A stretch of DNA of 64,000 nucleotides from CAWKKW01 sp963850345 (GTDB lineage: Bacteria; Acidobacteriota; Terriglobia; Terriglobales; Acidobacteriaceae), in contig CAWKKW010000002.1 in the NCBI GenBank assembly GCA_963850345.1, positions 992,001 through 1,056,000 of the forward strand, given 5' to 3'. The translations under genes and the position numbers were made by a program. This document shows, in pieces, positions 11,948 through 23,000 of this stretch. The notes under the pieces were generated by a model. That model made no database searches and was not told the origin of the DNA. It worked only from the letters and a program-made list of their open reading frames with translations. The number at the start of each line of letters is the position of its first letter. Position 1 is the stretch's first letter.

Positions 11948-13156
11948 CTAGCTGGTTGCGAGCGAAAGCAGTTTCGTCAGGTCCAACGCACTATTCGATT
12001 GCGTGCCTCTGGGCAAAGAGGGAGCAATGACCAGAGCCTGATTGTGCCTCTCGAACCAGACGAGGAACGATGAGCTTTCCGACCCGGGCAATCGCTGTTG
12101 GTTGATCCAGTGATAATACGCGGCCATGTCGGCGTCGATGAGCGAGCCGACTGGATCCAGCTCTGCTGTGGCGTCGCCGCCGGCCAGGAGTTCATTCATC
12201 GGCTTCTGTCTCTGTCGAGGAGCGAAGCGCACAACCAGCGTCAACGACTGGGCTCGGCGCAGAGCTTCTCTGGCAGTCCATTGCGCGAACGTGGTGCTGA
12301 AGATCTGGGTTCCGGAGCCCTCAGTGAGCACCTTGAGTTGAAACCGATCGAGCACTTCGTCCCCGGTCTTCCCCATACCCACATCGGAGGGTGAGAGCCG
12401 CGCCAGGTAGGTTCGCAGTTCTTCTGGACCCATTCCCGGCTTTGCGATTTCTCGCTGCATGCATTTCAATAGGGCGTCGCGAACCGGCGCAAGCTCCGCA
12501 TACGAGACGCGAGTCAGCAACGGATCTCGATCAGCGGGCCGGCCTCCGTCCACATACCAGTGAGCATGTGCAGTCGCATGGGCCTTCGCCCGGGCAGCGG
12601 CCGCAGACAATATGTGTTGCAGGCCATCTTCAGGATTCACGTTAGAGAAATAGGTTCCGTGCTTGCGCAAATTGCGAAAGAGAGGCTGATCGTAAGTCGC
12701 GACGCCTTGCCCGATTACGGCGACTCCGAGTCGGCGAAGGGGCAACGGTTCAGACGGAGTCGTTGCCCCTAGACGCTCGCCATATTTCGTCGCTGCACTT
12801 CGAAATGTATCCAGCTGGTGCGTGGTCCAAAGGTAGGCGGACTCCTGCTCAATGAACTGTGCGGGCTGGTTGACCCAATCGAGCGCCTCGAACTTGGACG
12901 AAAGTGAAACATCAGAAAAAGACTGGAACCACTCTTGCCTCTGTGCCGGCGATAGAGACTGGAGCGTACCGAGTTCTGTGTCGATGGAGGCGCGTTCCGC
13001 TGGAAACTTGAAGTCGTATTCGATGATCTCTCTAAGCAAACTCGGGACGAAGCACAGTGGGAGTTCGCGCAGCAATTCAACGTGAGCTACGGCGAGCCTC
13101 TTCGCCTCCGGCGAGTACAGAGCGAACTGCTCGGCTTTGAGGTTCTTTGGCTGCAT
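11948..13156 (-). CDS. conserved hypothetical protein, function unknown
   Basis: A 402-residue soluble-looking protein without signal peptide or membrane helices. I do not recognise its family. It is rich in Leu/Ala helices and ends with a beta-like segment (SSFLVWFERHNQALVIAPS). A notable stretch is LGVAVIGQGVATYDQPLFRNLRKHGTYFSNV near 160-190. Its ATG is 4 nt after the stop codon of the Tat-exported phosphatase-fold protein, so the two are an operon and a shared task is likely, possibly as a cytoplasmic partner. Codon use is like the neighbours'. Confidence 0.6.
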   Translation of the reverse strand: MQPKNLKAEQFALYSPEAKRLAVAHVELLRELPLCFVPSLLREIIEYDFKFPAERASIDTELGTLQSLSPAQRQEWFQSFSDVSLSSKFEALDWVNQPAQFIEQESAYLWTTHQLDTFRSAATKYGERLGATTPSEPLPLRRLGVAVIGQGVATYDQPLFRNLRKHGTYFSNVNPEDGLQHILSAAAARAKAHATAHAHWYVDGGRPADRDPLLTRVSYAELAPVRDALLKCMQREIAKPGMGPEELRTYLARLSPSDVGMGKTGDEVLDRFQLKVLTEGSGTQIFSTTFAQWTAREALRRAQSLTLVVRFAPRQRQKPMNELLAGGDATAELDPVGSLIDADMAAYYHWINQQRLPGSESSSFLVWFERHNQALVIAPSLPRGTQSNSALDLTKLLSLATS

Positions 13157-13160
13157 AGCG

Positions 13161-14348
13161 CTACAGTAACTCTTGTATCGGTTTACCCTGAGACGACGCG
13201 GCGGAGAACCCTAACATGGATCCGAGACTCGGAACCAGGTCGATCGACTGCATTGGACGGTCGTAGACCCTGCCCTCAGGAATACCCGCACCGAGCGCCA
13301 TCATCCAGGTAGTACGCGAGGCGGCATCGCCCGTGCGGTGATGCTGAAACCCGTTTCCTCCGGCATCCTCATCCGCATCTCGGCCGAAATCCGGAAGTAT
13401 GAATAAGGTGGTGTTCCCCGCGTACTCGGGCTCACTCTGGGCAGCCTTCCAAAGCTCTCCGCAGAGGCGGTCCGTGCGGCGAATCGCATCCACATAGAGC
13501 GAATACGCTCCTGAGTGCGCAACATCAATATCGTGCATCGTGATCCAGAGCAGACTCGGCGCCTCCTGCTGCATGAGGCGCTTCGCGATGTACAGAGAGA
13601 GTTCGTCGGGACTCGAGATGGTGCGCGCATGCGCAGTAAAGTCCTGCACCGATAGTTTTAAAATCGTCTCCAGTTGCTTGAGTTCAAACTCACCGCCTTG
13701 AATATGCGGCGTATAGAGCGGAGTCTCGTAACTGTCTCTGAGCAGATGTCCGTAATCGGTGACTGCGCCTGGCGAAGCCGCACTCAACAAATGCTTGGGC
13801 AGTATGACTCTGGCTCCCATGCCGGCGCCATACGAACGCGCTTCGCTTTCACCGATTCGATTGAAGCCATTGCTGGGCGCCACCACCCACGCATCCGACG
13901 CTGGACGCCGCAGATCTTTGCGGAAGTACTCGAACACCGTGGGATGTTCCGGAGGAACTGCAGAAAAGTTGTTTAGAGTTTCATACACACCAGTAGTCAG
14001 GCTGGCCGTCGCTACGTAATGGCCAAGGATTCCCTGGTTGGTGACATGCGTGAAGAAACTCGACTGCGGGATCAACTCCTTCAGAAGAGTGGGAATGTTC
14101 TCCTGACCCTCCGGCGCAAACGTCTCCTGGTCTCGAGCGCCGCCGCCAAAGGTAATCACGATGACCTTTCGCCTTTTGGCGGCGGCCAATCCGCGCACCA
14201 GTGGACTCGCACCCATAACCGCGCTGCCGACTGCCAAGCCCGCGGCATCGCGGAGGAACTCGCGTCGACTGCGACTGAGATGGAAGGCGTGTTCTTTTGG
14301 AGACAAGGCGCCACTCCCGAGTAATGAACTATGCTGCCCGTTGTACAT
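13161..14348 (-). CDS. Tat-exported protein of alkaline phosphatase/sulfatase fold (DUF1501-like)
   Basis: A 395-residue protein with a twin-arginine leader (SRSRREFLRDAAGLAVGSAVMG, residues ~26-45). The fold is suggested by KVIVITFGGGARDQETF at the start, THVTNQGILGHYVATASLTTGVYE, then WITMHDIDVAHSGAYSLYVDAIRRTD and LFILPDFGRDADEDAGGNGFQHH. Asp/His sets in that order bind metals in the alkaline phosphatase/sulfatase superfamily, and the PDFGRD...HH part recalls DUF1501. It lacks an obvious sulfatase CxPSR site. The start at 14348 is the Met closest to the leader; its ribosome site is weak. It lies between a secreted TPR protein (67 nt upstream) and the unknown 402-aa protein. Confidence 0.7.
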   Translation of the reverse strand: MYNGQHSSLLGSGALSPKEHAFHLSRSRREFLRDAAGLAVGSAVMGASPLVRGLAAAKRRKVIVITFGGGARDQETFAPEGQENIPTLLKELIPQSSFFTHVTNQGILGHYVATASLTTGVYETLNNFSAVPPEHPTVFEYFRKDLRRPASDAWVVAPSNGFNRIGESEARSYGAGMGARVILPKHLLSAASPGAVTDYGHLLRDSYETPLYTPHIQGGEFELKQLETILKLSVQDFTAHARTISSPDELSLYIAKRLMQQEAPSLLWITMHDIDVAHSGAYSLYVDAIRRTDRLCGELWKAAQSEPEYAGNTTLFILPDFGRDADEDAGGNGFQHHRTGDAASRTTWMMALGAGIPEGRVYDRPMQSIDLVPSLGSMLGFSAASSQGKPIQELL

Positions 14349-14415
14349 GGTTGTGCGCGTCAACCTGTAGCTTTCTTTCTGCAACCTTATGTCGCGAGTC
14401 TCTCCGGGAAGGATG

Positions 14416-15831
14416 TCAAGGCTTGTTTGAAGCCGCTGACTTTTCAGCATAGACAAATTGCTGAACCTCGGAGCGTTCCTTGTCCATCTTCGCCATATGC
14501 TCTGCTCGAAACTTCTGGTACAGAGCAAACTCTTTCTGCGCTTGATCCTTCTGTCCGGTGTGGACGTAGTCCTGTCCCAGCCGATAGTGCGCGTCCGCAA
14601 GGTTAGGATTTAATTCCAAGGCTCGTACATACTCGGGGATCGACTTATCGTAGGCATGCTGATCGGCCAACAGATTGCCCAACTGAACATGGGCTTCGCC
14701 GAGTGTGTCGTCCAATGCGATCGCTTTCTGCAGCAGAGACTTGATGGTCTCAGGATCGAGGCTCGCATCCGCCGTCCGCTTTCCTTTCCATAGGCTCATC
14801 GCGTAATAATATTGGGCCAGAGCATTTGCGGGCTGAAGTTCAGCATAGCGACGGAATCTCTCAATCACTTCTTCCGCATGGCCTGGTGAGCTGTCATAAG
14901 CCTTCGACAAAAAGAGATAGCATCGAGAATCAGAAGGATTCAGGTCAGCCGCTTTCAGCAGAGCATTGACTGCATCGTCGTACTTGCCTCTCGCATACAT
15001 CGCCATCCCTAGCCCAATCAGCAGACGAGGCGACTTGGGGTAGCGCTCGGTGGCTTGCTCGAACACGGCAATGGCCGGATCGTAGGTTCGGTGCAGAAGT
15101 AGTTCGCTGCCCCAGTCAAAGAGATTGTCCTCGCTTGGGTCCATATGAACTGCCGCTTCATATTCGTTCGCCGCCGCTACAAACTTTCCATCCTTCTCAT
15201 TGATCTGGCCGAGTAAGTTGTGTAACTCGCCGGTGTCTTTAAGTTTCAACAAACCCTGGACGACCTCACGCGCCGGGCTATATCGGCCCTTAGCGAAGTA
15301 AGCCATCGCTAAATCGTAACCGTTGTCATAGGCAGAGGGCTGAATGCGGTTTGCCTGCTCGAGGAACGGAGTAGCCTCGGCCACTTTACCTTCCTGGATG
15401 TAGTACTCACCCAGGTTGTGGTTGGGGTCGTATTCATTGGGTGCAAGTTTCAGTGCGGCCTTGAATTCCTCACCAGCCGATGCGCGCTGACCGCTCCGGG
15501 CAAGGCTCGCGCCCAGATTTGTTCTCGCCACGGCAGAGTCGGGATTCAGTCGAACCGCTGTTTGCAGATGCGTCAGAGCCTTGGTGTCCTGAGATTCGGA
15601 AGCGTAAACCAAGCCCAACAACTCGTGAACCTCAAAGCTGTTTGGGACCGCGGCTGCCATCTCTTCTAAATGGGCTGCAGCTTGCGTGAGATGTCCGGCC
15701 TGATACTCCGCGAGGGCGGATTGGAACCGCCGATTCAGGTCCTGGGCGGCAGGCTTATCGACAGAAGCCAGAGCGGTGGAGACTGCAACTGAAAGCAGAA
15801 ACACTAACCGAAGCCGAGGCCGTGTACTCAC
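14416..15831 (-). CDS. secreted TPR-repeat protein
   Basis: A 471-residue protein with an N-terminal signal peptide (MSTRPRLRLVFLLSVAVSTALA) followed by about ten tetratricopeptide repeats to residue ~440, with canonical patterns such as NSFEVHELLGLVYASE and ADAHYRLGQDYVHTGQ. It is clearly paralogous to the gene at 25761-27503: both have MDPSE-x-N-x-F-x-WGSELLLHR and a matching final part (AHYRLG..., then a Glu/Lys-rich tail with xxVxQF). It is probably a periplasmic scaffold. It lies after the TonB receptor, separated by a terminator, and before the Tat-exported protein. Confidence 0.85.
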   Translation of the reverse strand: MSTRPRLRLVFLLSVAVSTALASVDKPAAQDLNRRFQSALAEYQAGHLTQAAAHLEEMAAAVPNSFEVHELLGLVYASESQDTKALTHLQTAVRLNPDSAVARTNLGASLARSGQRASAGEEFKAALKLAPNEYDPNHNLGEYYIQEGKVAEATPFLEQANRIQPSAYDNGYDLAMAYFAKGRYSPAREVVQGLLKLKDTGELHNLLGQINEKDGKFVAAANEYEAAVHMDPSEDNLFDWGSELLLHRTYDPAIAVFEQATERYPKSPRLLIGLGMAMYARGKYDDAVNALLKAADLNPSDSRCYLFLSKAYDSSPGHAEEVIERFRRYAELQPANALAQYYYAMSLWKGKRTADASLDPETIKSLLQKAIALDDTLGEAHVQLGNLLADQHAYDKSIPEYVRALELNPNLADAHYRLGQDYVHTGQKDQAQKEFALYQKFRAEHMAKMDKERSEVQQFVYAEKSAASNKP

Positions 15832-15867
15832 CGTCCACTCATCTTAGCACTGCGTAAATCGCGCTCG

Positions 15868-15919
15868 TGGAAGAGAAAACGCCCCGAAGCCGTACCTGTA
15901 CGAGGTACCGCTCCGGGGT
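15868..15919 (-). terminator. Rho-independent terminator after the TonB receptor gene
   Basis: Minus strand: a 15-bp stem (CCCCGGAGCGGTACC with its near-complement, two mismatches) and a 7-nt loop, followed by a T-rich run (GTTTTCTCTT). It begins about 15 nt after the receptor stop codon at 15934. Confidence 0.75.
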
Positions 15920-15933
15920 GTTGTCACTCAGGT

Positions 15934-18900
15934 TTAGTAGAACAGCTTCAACGCGAATTGGATCTGCCGCGGATCGTAGGGTGCATCGCGCGTCGAACCA
16001 ATCTCGCCGAAGGTGGCGCTGTTGAAGTTGCCCGAGTTACCGATTGCCGTCACACCGTTTCCACCGAAGTTCGGCGCATTGAAGTTCGGATGATTCAGGA
16101 TGTTGAAGAACTCTGCCCGGAACTGCATGGAGAAGCGCTCGTTGATCTGTATCGCTTTGAATGCCGAGAGATCGAATCGATGGAATCCCGGTCCGTAGGT
16201 CGTCGAAGGACCGTTACCCAGAATCGCCTTACCGGTCAAAGGTATGCATCCTGGAGGCGAATCAGGAACGGGTCCACCAGGTCCAAGTTCGCAGGGCTGT
16301 TGGAAGGCCTTCGGGTTGCCGAACCAGAACGGCTTCAAGCTTCCGTTCGAATCCGGGCGGATTTTGACTCCAAGCTTCTGACTTTGGCCGGGAACGGTAA
16401 CGTCGTTGCAGTTCGTCCCGGAAGTGGTGGCAGACGGGCAGCTGAGCGAAAGCGGTTGTCCACCTTGCAAGGTGGCAATCCAGTTCATGCTCCAACCACC
16501 GATGACATTGTTCGTGAGCTTGCCGGCATTCCCCATGAACTTCTTACCCGTACCAAAGGGAAGTTCGTATCCGCCGCTGATGTGCAACACATGGCGAATA
16601 TCGAAATCAGCCAAGCCCCAATCAAACTTGGGTCCGAGGCCTGGAACCCACGGCGCGCGATAGCCATTGGTGCTGCCACCGTTCAGCAAGTCACCGGCGT
16701 CAGAGAGCGTCTTTGAGAAGGTGTAAGCGACAAGGTAGGTCAAGCCGTTTGAGAATTGCTGCTCGAGTTTGGTTTGCAGGCCGTTGTAGACACTCTCACC
16801 GAGGGTCCGCTGATAACTGCCGTTCTGGTTGAAGTCGGGGAATGGAACGAACAGCTTGGTGTTGGTGTTCACCGGCAACAGTTGCATCACTTCGTTGTCG
16901 CCAATACCCGCCTGGAGATCGGTGCCCTTGGTCAACACATAAGACGCCTGTGCTGACATGGTGCGCGTCAACGCGTATTGGAAGGTCAGGTTTGTACTCA
17001 ACGTCCGAGGCGTCTTGTAATCGAACTGAAGACCTTGCAGGCTCAGGCCGGCAGCGTTGACCGCGAGAGGCGTGAAGGCTGCGCAGGCGAGACCTACATC
17101 GATGGTTGCGCCACCACCGTAAGGAGCTGCCGCCGCGCAACTTCCGTTGGGATTCGCTCCGGTGCTGAAGGGCGCTATGTCTGTGGTTCCCTTGAAATTG
17201 AAGTTGTAGACGAAGGGATAGTTCTCGCCGATGTTCGGCCCATATCCCTGATTCTCAAATGCGTTGAAGAAGAGCCCCAAGCCGCCGCGCGCGACCAGCT
17301 TCGGAGTGATCTCGTATGCGAATCCAACGCGAGGAGCGAAGTTGTTCTTTTGTGTTTGGACCAGTGACTTTCCGTACTTATTGGTCAGGCCGAGAGAAAT
17401 CCCGTCTTTCGCCAATAAATCTATAAAGCCGTTCCCGTTGAGAAGAGGATTGTTGGCAGTTGAAGACAGACTCCGATTGTCTTTTCCTGAGGCCGGAATG
17501 AGGAACACGGGGCCGCCGTTGGGAGGACCAGTTTGCACGAAGTTGGCCTGGCCGCCATTCGACTCCGAGATGGGGCTGAAGTAATCCCAGCGCAGGCCCA
17601 TATTGAGGGTCAGCTTGGGATTGACCTTGAAATCATCCTGGAAGTAGGTGGCAAAGTACTTTCTCGTGTCGTAGGTCTTACTGATGTTGGAAGCATTGAC
17701 TTGGTTGGCGCCTCCGACGAAGCTGACGCCTCCAGGTACAGTTGCTGCGATGGGGTTCAGCAGCAGCTGCGCGCGCCCTGTCTGGTCGCCACCCTGCCCT
17801 GGAACGCCGGCGTAGTTTCCGTTGAAGTCGAATTCGCCGCGGGAGAATGCAGGCTGCAGCGTATTGAAATGCACCGTCTGGTATTCAATTCCTGCCTTGA
17901 AGCTGTGCTTCCCGTAAATCTTGGTGAAGTCATCCGTAATCTGAAGCGTTTGGCTGACCTCGTCAGAGGGCAGGAAGTCATTACTGCCGAGCTCCGAGAG
18001 GCCTTGGATAACGATGGCCGGCAGGCCGCCATTTTCATTTCCCTGTGGAATTCCCTGGATGCCGAACTGTGCCGGGATACCGGAGACCGTTCCCTCAGGA
18101 CCGAAGCGGGTGGTATGGAGGTGATTGAATCCTACGCGTGCAACGTTGACGGTGCTTGGGCTGAACACGTGAGTCCATGCCAACACAGCCTGGTCAGACT
18201 TCGCAGTCTGCAACCCCTGCTGGAAACCGCCGCCGTCCGCGATGCCGCCGAAAATTCCGGGGATGAAGTCCGGATCGTCCACGTAGCTGAAGCGGAAAAA
18301 AACCTGTTCCTTTTCGCTTGGATTGAAATCAACGCGTGTGTCGAACGCATTCCGATGCTCAAAAAGGCTCGGGCTGTTGGTGAAGTTCGACGAGAACGAG
18401 GAGTTGGTGGGCGCCGGGTAAAGGTTCATGAGCTTGACACCGCTCGCATTGAGACGACCGGCAGGAATCTGGTTTAGGCCGCAAGCAGCAGTCGTAAACA
18501 CCGCGGTGCTGGCTGGGCAGGTGCCAAAGGGGTCACGGACATAGTCCGTGGAGGTGGCAACACGCCCCGAGACTGGATCGACCGTGCCCGCAGTCACCGC
18601 GCGCGTAGTTGCTGGATCGACGACTGTGCCGTAGGGAATAGACCTGCCCAGGGCGTCGATACGCGCCGGACCGGTCTGCCCCGTAATCAGATCGGAAAGA
18701 TCTGTGAAGCCGCTGGTTCTTTCGGTCGCTGTCGGCACCGTGCCGGTGAGCACTGTTCCTTGAACCCGCCGAAGTCCCTCGTAATCGCCGAAAAAGAAGG
18801 CTTTGTTCTTGATGATGGGGCCACCTACTGAGACGCCGAACTGGTTCTGCCTCAGTTTGCCCTTCTTGATGCCGCCGTTGTCTTCGAACCAGTCGGCGGC

Positions 18901-19734
18901 GTCGAGCTTGTCATTGCGGAAGAACTCCCAGGCGGCACCGTGCAGACTATTGGTGCCGGACTTGATGGTGGCGTTCATGACTGCACCAGCCGAACGACCG
19001 AGTTCCGCGCTGAAGTCAGCGGTCTGGACCTTGAACTCCTGAATGGCGTCCAGCGGCGGCAGGATGACGAAGTTCGTTCCGTTCAGGAAGTCGACCGCGT
19101 TGGAGTTATTGTCGATACCGTCGAGCAGGTAATTATTTTGCGCTGGACGAAGGCCATTTGCGGAAAACGCGCCAGAGGCTGCATTGCCGCGTGTGTCTGC
19201 CTGCGGTGTCTGGGTTCCAGCGCCAAGCTGAGCGAGGAAGGTGAAATTGCGCCCATTCAGGGGCAGGCTATTCACGGCGTGCTCGTTGACCACCTGGCCT
19301 ACGGAGGACTCTTCTGTCTGCAACTGCGGAGGTGCGGTGGTGACCTGCACGGTCTCAGAAGCTGAGCCGGGCTTGAGCTGGACGTTGACCTGCAGCCGTT
19401 GCTGAACGGTCACCTGGAGATGCTGCTGGGTCGTGGTCGAGAAACCGGGAGCGGTGACGGTCAAGCTGTAATGACCGATCCTGACAGGCGAGAAAATGTA
19501 TTCTCCGCCGCTGTTTGTGGTCGTATCCAGAGACAGGCCCTGGTCGGTGTTCAGCAAGGTTACCTTGGCGTTGGGGACGACGGCCCCGGAGGTGTCCTGA
19601 ACTGATCCAGAAATCGATCCTTCATCGACTTGGGCGAAGAGGCGGTGCGGCGTGAAGACTGCGAAGAGCAAGAGTGCGATGGTTAAACTGCCAAATTTCG
19701 CGCACAGACTGACGGCATTACGCCTACGGTTCAT
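15934..19734 (-). CDS. TonB-dependent receptor, Oar-like, with carboxypeptidase-regulatory domain
   Basis: A 1,266-residue outer-membrane protein. The ATG at 19734 gives a signal peptide (MNRRRNAVSLCAKF, then a hydrophobic core ending RLFAQ) and has GGGAGG 7 nt upstream; the frame extends further but without these. Residues ~38-120 are a Cna-B/carboxypeptidase-regulatory domain (SISGSVQDTSGAVVPNAKV). The plug follows (NSLPLNGRNF, YLLDGIDNNS, FKVQTADFSAELGRSAGA), then a large beta-barrel ending FDPRQIQFALKLFY-like (actual end YDPRQIQFALKLFY). This Oar-like class is greatly expanded in Acidobacteriota; its substrates are unknown. It diverges from the CRTAC1-fusion gene across 270 nt. Confidence 0.92.
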   Translation of the reverse strand: MNRRRNAVSLCAKFGSLTIALLLFAVFTPHRLFAQVDEGSISGSVQDTSGAVVPNAKVTLLNTDQGLSLDTTTNSGGEYIFSPVRIGHYSLTVTAPGFSTTTQQHLQVTVQQRLQVNVQLKPGSASETVQVTTAPPQLQTEESSVGQVVNEHAVNSLPLNGRNFTFLAQLGAGTQTPQADTRGNAASGAFSANGLRPAQNNYLLDGIDNNSNAVDFLNGTNFVILPPLDAIQEFKVQTADFSAELGRSAGAVMNATIKSGTNSLHGAAWEFFRNDKLDAADWFEDNGGIKKGKLRQNQFGVSVGGPIIKNKAFFFGDYEGLRRVQGTVLTGTVPTATERTSGFTDLSDLITGQTGPARIDALGRSIPYGTVVDPATTRAVTAGTVDPVSGRVATSTDYVRDPFGTCPASTAVFTTAACGLNQIPAGRLNASGVKLMNLYPAPTNSSFSSNFTNSPSLFEHRNAFDTRVDFNPSEKEQVFFRFSYVDDPDFIPGIFGGIADGGGFQQGLQTAKSDQAVLAWTHVFSPSTVNVARVGFNHLHTTRFGPEGTVSGIPAQFGIQGIPQGNENGGLPAIVIQGLSELGSNDFLPSDEVSQTLQITDDFTKIYGKHSFKAGIEYQTVHFNTLQPAFSRGEFDFNGNYAGVPGQGGDQTGRAQLLLNPIAATVPGGVSFVGGANQVNASNISKTYDTRKYFATYFQDDFKVNPKLTLNMGLRWDYFSPISESNGGQANFVQTGPPNGGPVFLIPASGKDNRSLSSTANNPLLNGNGFIDLLAKDGISLGLTNKYGKSLVQTQKNNFAPRVGFAYEITPKLVARGGLGLFFNAFENQGYGPNIGENYPFVYNFNFKGTTDIAPFSTGANPNGSCAAAAPYGGGATIDVGLACAAFTPLAVNAAGLSLQGLQFDYKTPRTLSTNLTFQYALTRTMSAQASYVLTKGTDLQAGIGDNEVMQLLPVNTNTKLFVPFPDFNQNGSYQRTLGESVYNGLQTKLEQQFSNGLTYLVAYTFSKTLSDAGDLLNGGSTNGYRAPWVPGLGPKFDWGLADFDIRHVLHISGGYELPFGTGKKFMGNAGKLTNNVIGGWSMNWIATLQGGQPLSLSCPSATTSGTNCNDVTVPGQSQKLGVKIRPDSNGSLKPFWFGNPKAFQQPCELGPGGPVPDSPPGCIPLTGKAILGNGPSTTYGPGFHRFDLSAFKAIQINERFSMQFRAEFFNILNHPNFNAPNFGGNGVTAIGNSGNFNSATFGEIGSTRDAPYDPRQIQFALKLFY

Positions 19735-20003
19735 CGAACAACCTCCCAGAAAAAAGTTCCCACCACGGTCATCGCTTACTAGGGTCTTGGGGATACGTGA
19801 CCCGGGTGTGAATACGCTTACATTCTCGATTCCGGCCGAAGGTAATACACCCGGAAGATCGTTGTCAACCAAAAGTTGTAGGAGGAGCTTTCTGTTCGGC
19901 ACACCGCGCTTCCCTCTTTTAGATGATGGATCGCACTTGGGTTCAGAACTGGCCGTGGTGCTATCCTAGCGACACCCTGCCGACCGCACGGGAAGCCTGA
20001 AGG

Positions 20004-23000
20004 ATGCGGAGTAACCAACGTAATCATCTGTCTCGGAGGTCTCTCCTCAAAAGCCTGGGGATGGCACCCCTGATGCTTCGCGCCGCTCCCCTCTTCGGAT
20101 CTGAGTTTTTATTCACCCCTGAAAGCCTGCTCGCCAACCAAGAACACGTTATCCCGTTCTCTGATCTTCGCCTCTCGCCGCGCTACCCTGCCGTCTCTCC
20201 GCTCGCGGACGTGTTGCAGCTGGTGCCGCCGGGATCCGATACGTATGTAACGGAGAAATACGCGGTCGAAATTGAAGCTCTCCTGCATCGCTGGTCCGAC
20301 GCGCTGAGAATTTCCGCCCAGGATTTCGCGCCCCTGGCAGACTTCGCTGACCCATCTATCCAGTCCTGCTCCTTCGTTGCGACCAAGGAAATCAAGGTGC
20401 GCTCCGGGCCCGGGCCGCACATCGTTAAGCGGCAGTTCGCGGGTCAGGAAGTCGCTGGGCGTGAAGGCTTCCTCAAAGCTATCCAGAGCTGGTTAGGGCG
20501 GCCAAAGCAGATCGAAACTGCAGAGTTTGAGATCTATGGGTTGGAAGAACTGGCGAGCTCGCCCTTGACCCTGCGTGTTCTCATTCGCTACGACGTGGTC
20601 GCGACCCGGCCCGAAGACCGCCGCGAAGAGCGAGTGGGCTCCTGGAGTACTGAGTGGATTCGCGACGCATCGGACCAGTGGAAGGCGCGGCGTTGGGACG
20701 CTCGAGAAGAAACGGTCAGCGAGCTCCAAGGACCGGGATTTGTCGATGTCACTTTGCAGGCGATTGGCGGAACACGGTCTTACCAGGCGCAGATGTTGCG
20801 GGGTGTCGACTACTGGCGCACTGTGTTGGATGGCGCATGCGGGATAGATGTCTACAGCAACAATGGCGTAGCCGCAGCCGATTACGATAACGACGGGTTT
20901 GACGATTTCTATGTGTGCCAGCCGGCTGGACTACCAAACCGTCTGTATCGCAACCGAGGAGATGGCACATTCGAGGACGTGACGGAGAAGGCAGGTGTGG
21001 GCGTTCTGGACAACACGGCCTGCGCGCTGTTCGCCGACTTTGAGAATCGAGGACTGCAGGACTTGCTGGTGGTGTGCGGCAACGGCCCTCTGCTCTTTGT
21101 GAACCAGGGCAACGGCACTTTTAGCCTGAAGCGCGAGGCGTTCCAGTTCGCGCGCCCTCCCCAAGGCACCTTCACTCATGCCGCGATCGCCGATTATGAC
21201 CGGGATGGGCGACTCGACATTTACTTCTGCATGTACATGTACTACCTGGGCCTGGATCAGTATCACTATCCAATCCCTTATTACGACGCGCGCAACGGTC
21301 CTCCGAATTGCCTACTCCACAATGAGGGAAATTGGAAATTCGTGGAGAAGACAGATGCGGCGGGGCTGAATGTAGAGAACGACCGCTATAGTTTCGCGTG
21401 CGCCTGGGGCGATGCCAACTCGGATGGGTTGCCCGATCTGTGCATTGCGAATGACTTTGGAAGTTCGCAACTCTATCGTAACAACGGCGATGGCACATTT
21501 CGATCGGCTTCAAAGGAAGCGCACGTAGAAGATGTGGGCGCGGGCATGAGTGCCTGCTGGTCCGACTTCGACAATGACGGCAAGCAGGACATCTATATCA
21601 CCAGCATGTGGGAGGCTGCAGGCCAAAGAGTTTCGCAACAGCAGCAGTTCCATCAGAAGGCGCCTGAGAATATTCGAGGTCTCTATCAACGCCACGCGCG
21701 CGGCAACGCGCTCTATAAGAACACCGGGAACGGGAGCTTTCAAAACCTAAGCGACCAGGCAGGAGTGGCGATGGGCCGCTGGTCCTGGTCCGCGGACTTC
21801 TGGGATTTCGATCATGACGGCTATCCCGATCTGTACGTCACGAACGGATACATTTCCGCGCTAAACCGAAACGACCTCGCCAGCTTCTTCTGGCGCCAGG
21901 TAGTTGCAAAGTCGCCCGAGGATGCCACCCCTTCTCCCGCTTATGAACATGGCTGGAATGCAATCAACGAATTGATTCGGTCGGACAATTCCTGGAATGC
22001 GTTCGAACGTAACGTGATGTTCGCCAACAATCGTGACGGCACATTTTCAGAGGTGTCGGGTACAGCAAGCATCGATTTCCTCGAAGACAGCCGCTCCTTT
22101 GCGCTCGCAGATATCGACCACGACGGGCGATTGGAGGTAATTCTCAAGAATCGCAATGCGCCCCAGATTAGGATTGTGCACAATGGCATGAAGGAACTCG
22201 GCAACGCGATCGCCTTCCGCCTGCGGGGCACCAAGAGCAATCGAGACGCCATCGGAGCGGCGATCACGGTCGAGGCAGGCGCACTCAAGCAGACGCGATA
22301 TCTCCAGGCAGGTTCGGGCTTTCTCGCGCAGCATTCGAAAGAAGTCTTTTTTGGCGTCGGAGATCATCACGAGCCGGTGCGTGCAACCGTACGCTGGCCA
22401 AGCGGGCTCTCGCAGACGCTCGAAAATCTGCCTATAAACCAACGGATTGAAATCGAGGAGGGTTCCTCAACGTTCAATGCCAAACCCTTTGCTGCGACTC
22501 CGCAGATTTACGGCCATTCCGAAGCCTCACCTCGGGTGGAGCCACTCCCCACCCAAGTAGAGACCTGGCTGATCGACCCGCTGAAGGCTTCCGCTTTCTC
22601 TTTGCCAGACACGACGGGAACTCAACGAGAACTTCGGGATTATCTTGGTAAGTCTCTTCTTCTTCTTTTCTGGGGCAGCAAGTCGCCGCTCTGCCGCGAA
22701 CAACTGCGGCGTCTTGAGCAGCACAGATCAGAACTGGCAGCGAAAGACCTCAATGTCCTCGCAGTGAATGTGGACGTTGGCGACGATATCAAGGCTGCAA
22801 GAACGCTGGCTGCGCAGGAACGACTCTCTTACCCGATACTGTTTGCTACGGATGAGATGGCCGGCATCTATAACATCCTCTATAGTTACCTTTTCGATCG
22901 CCGCAGAAATATCGGCCTGCCCACCTCGTTCCTGCTGGATAGGGCAGGCCTGATCGTTAAGGTCTACCAGGGGCAGGTCGATCCAACGCGTCTCTTGCAA

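Noticed and set aside
17533..18477. 314-codon open frame on the plus strand inside the TonB receptor gene
   Set aside because: It lies fully antisense to a clear receptor; its translation has no recognisable domain and no ribosome site. High-GC codon bias explains it.
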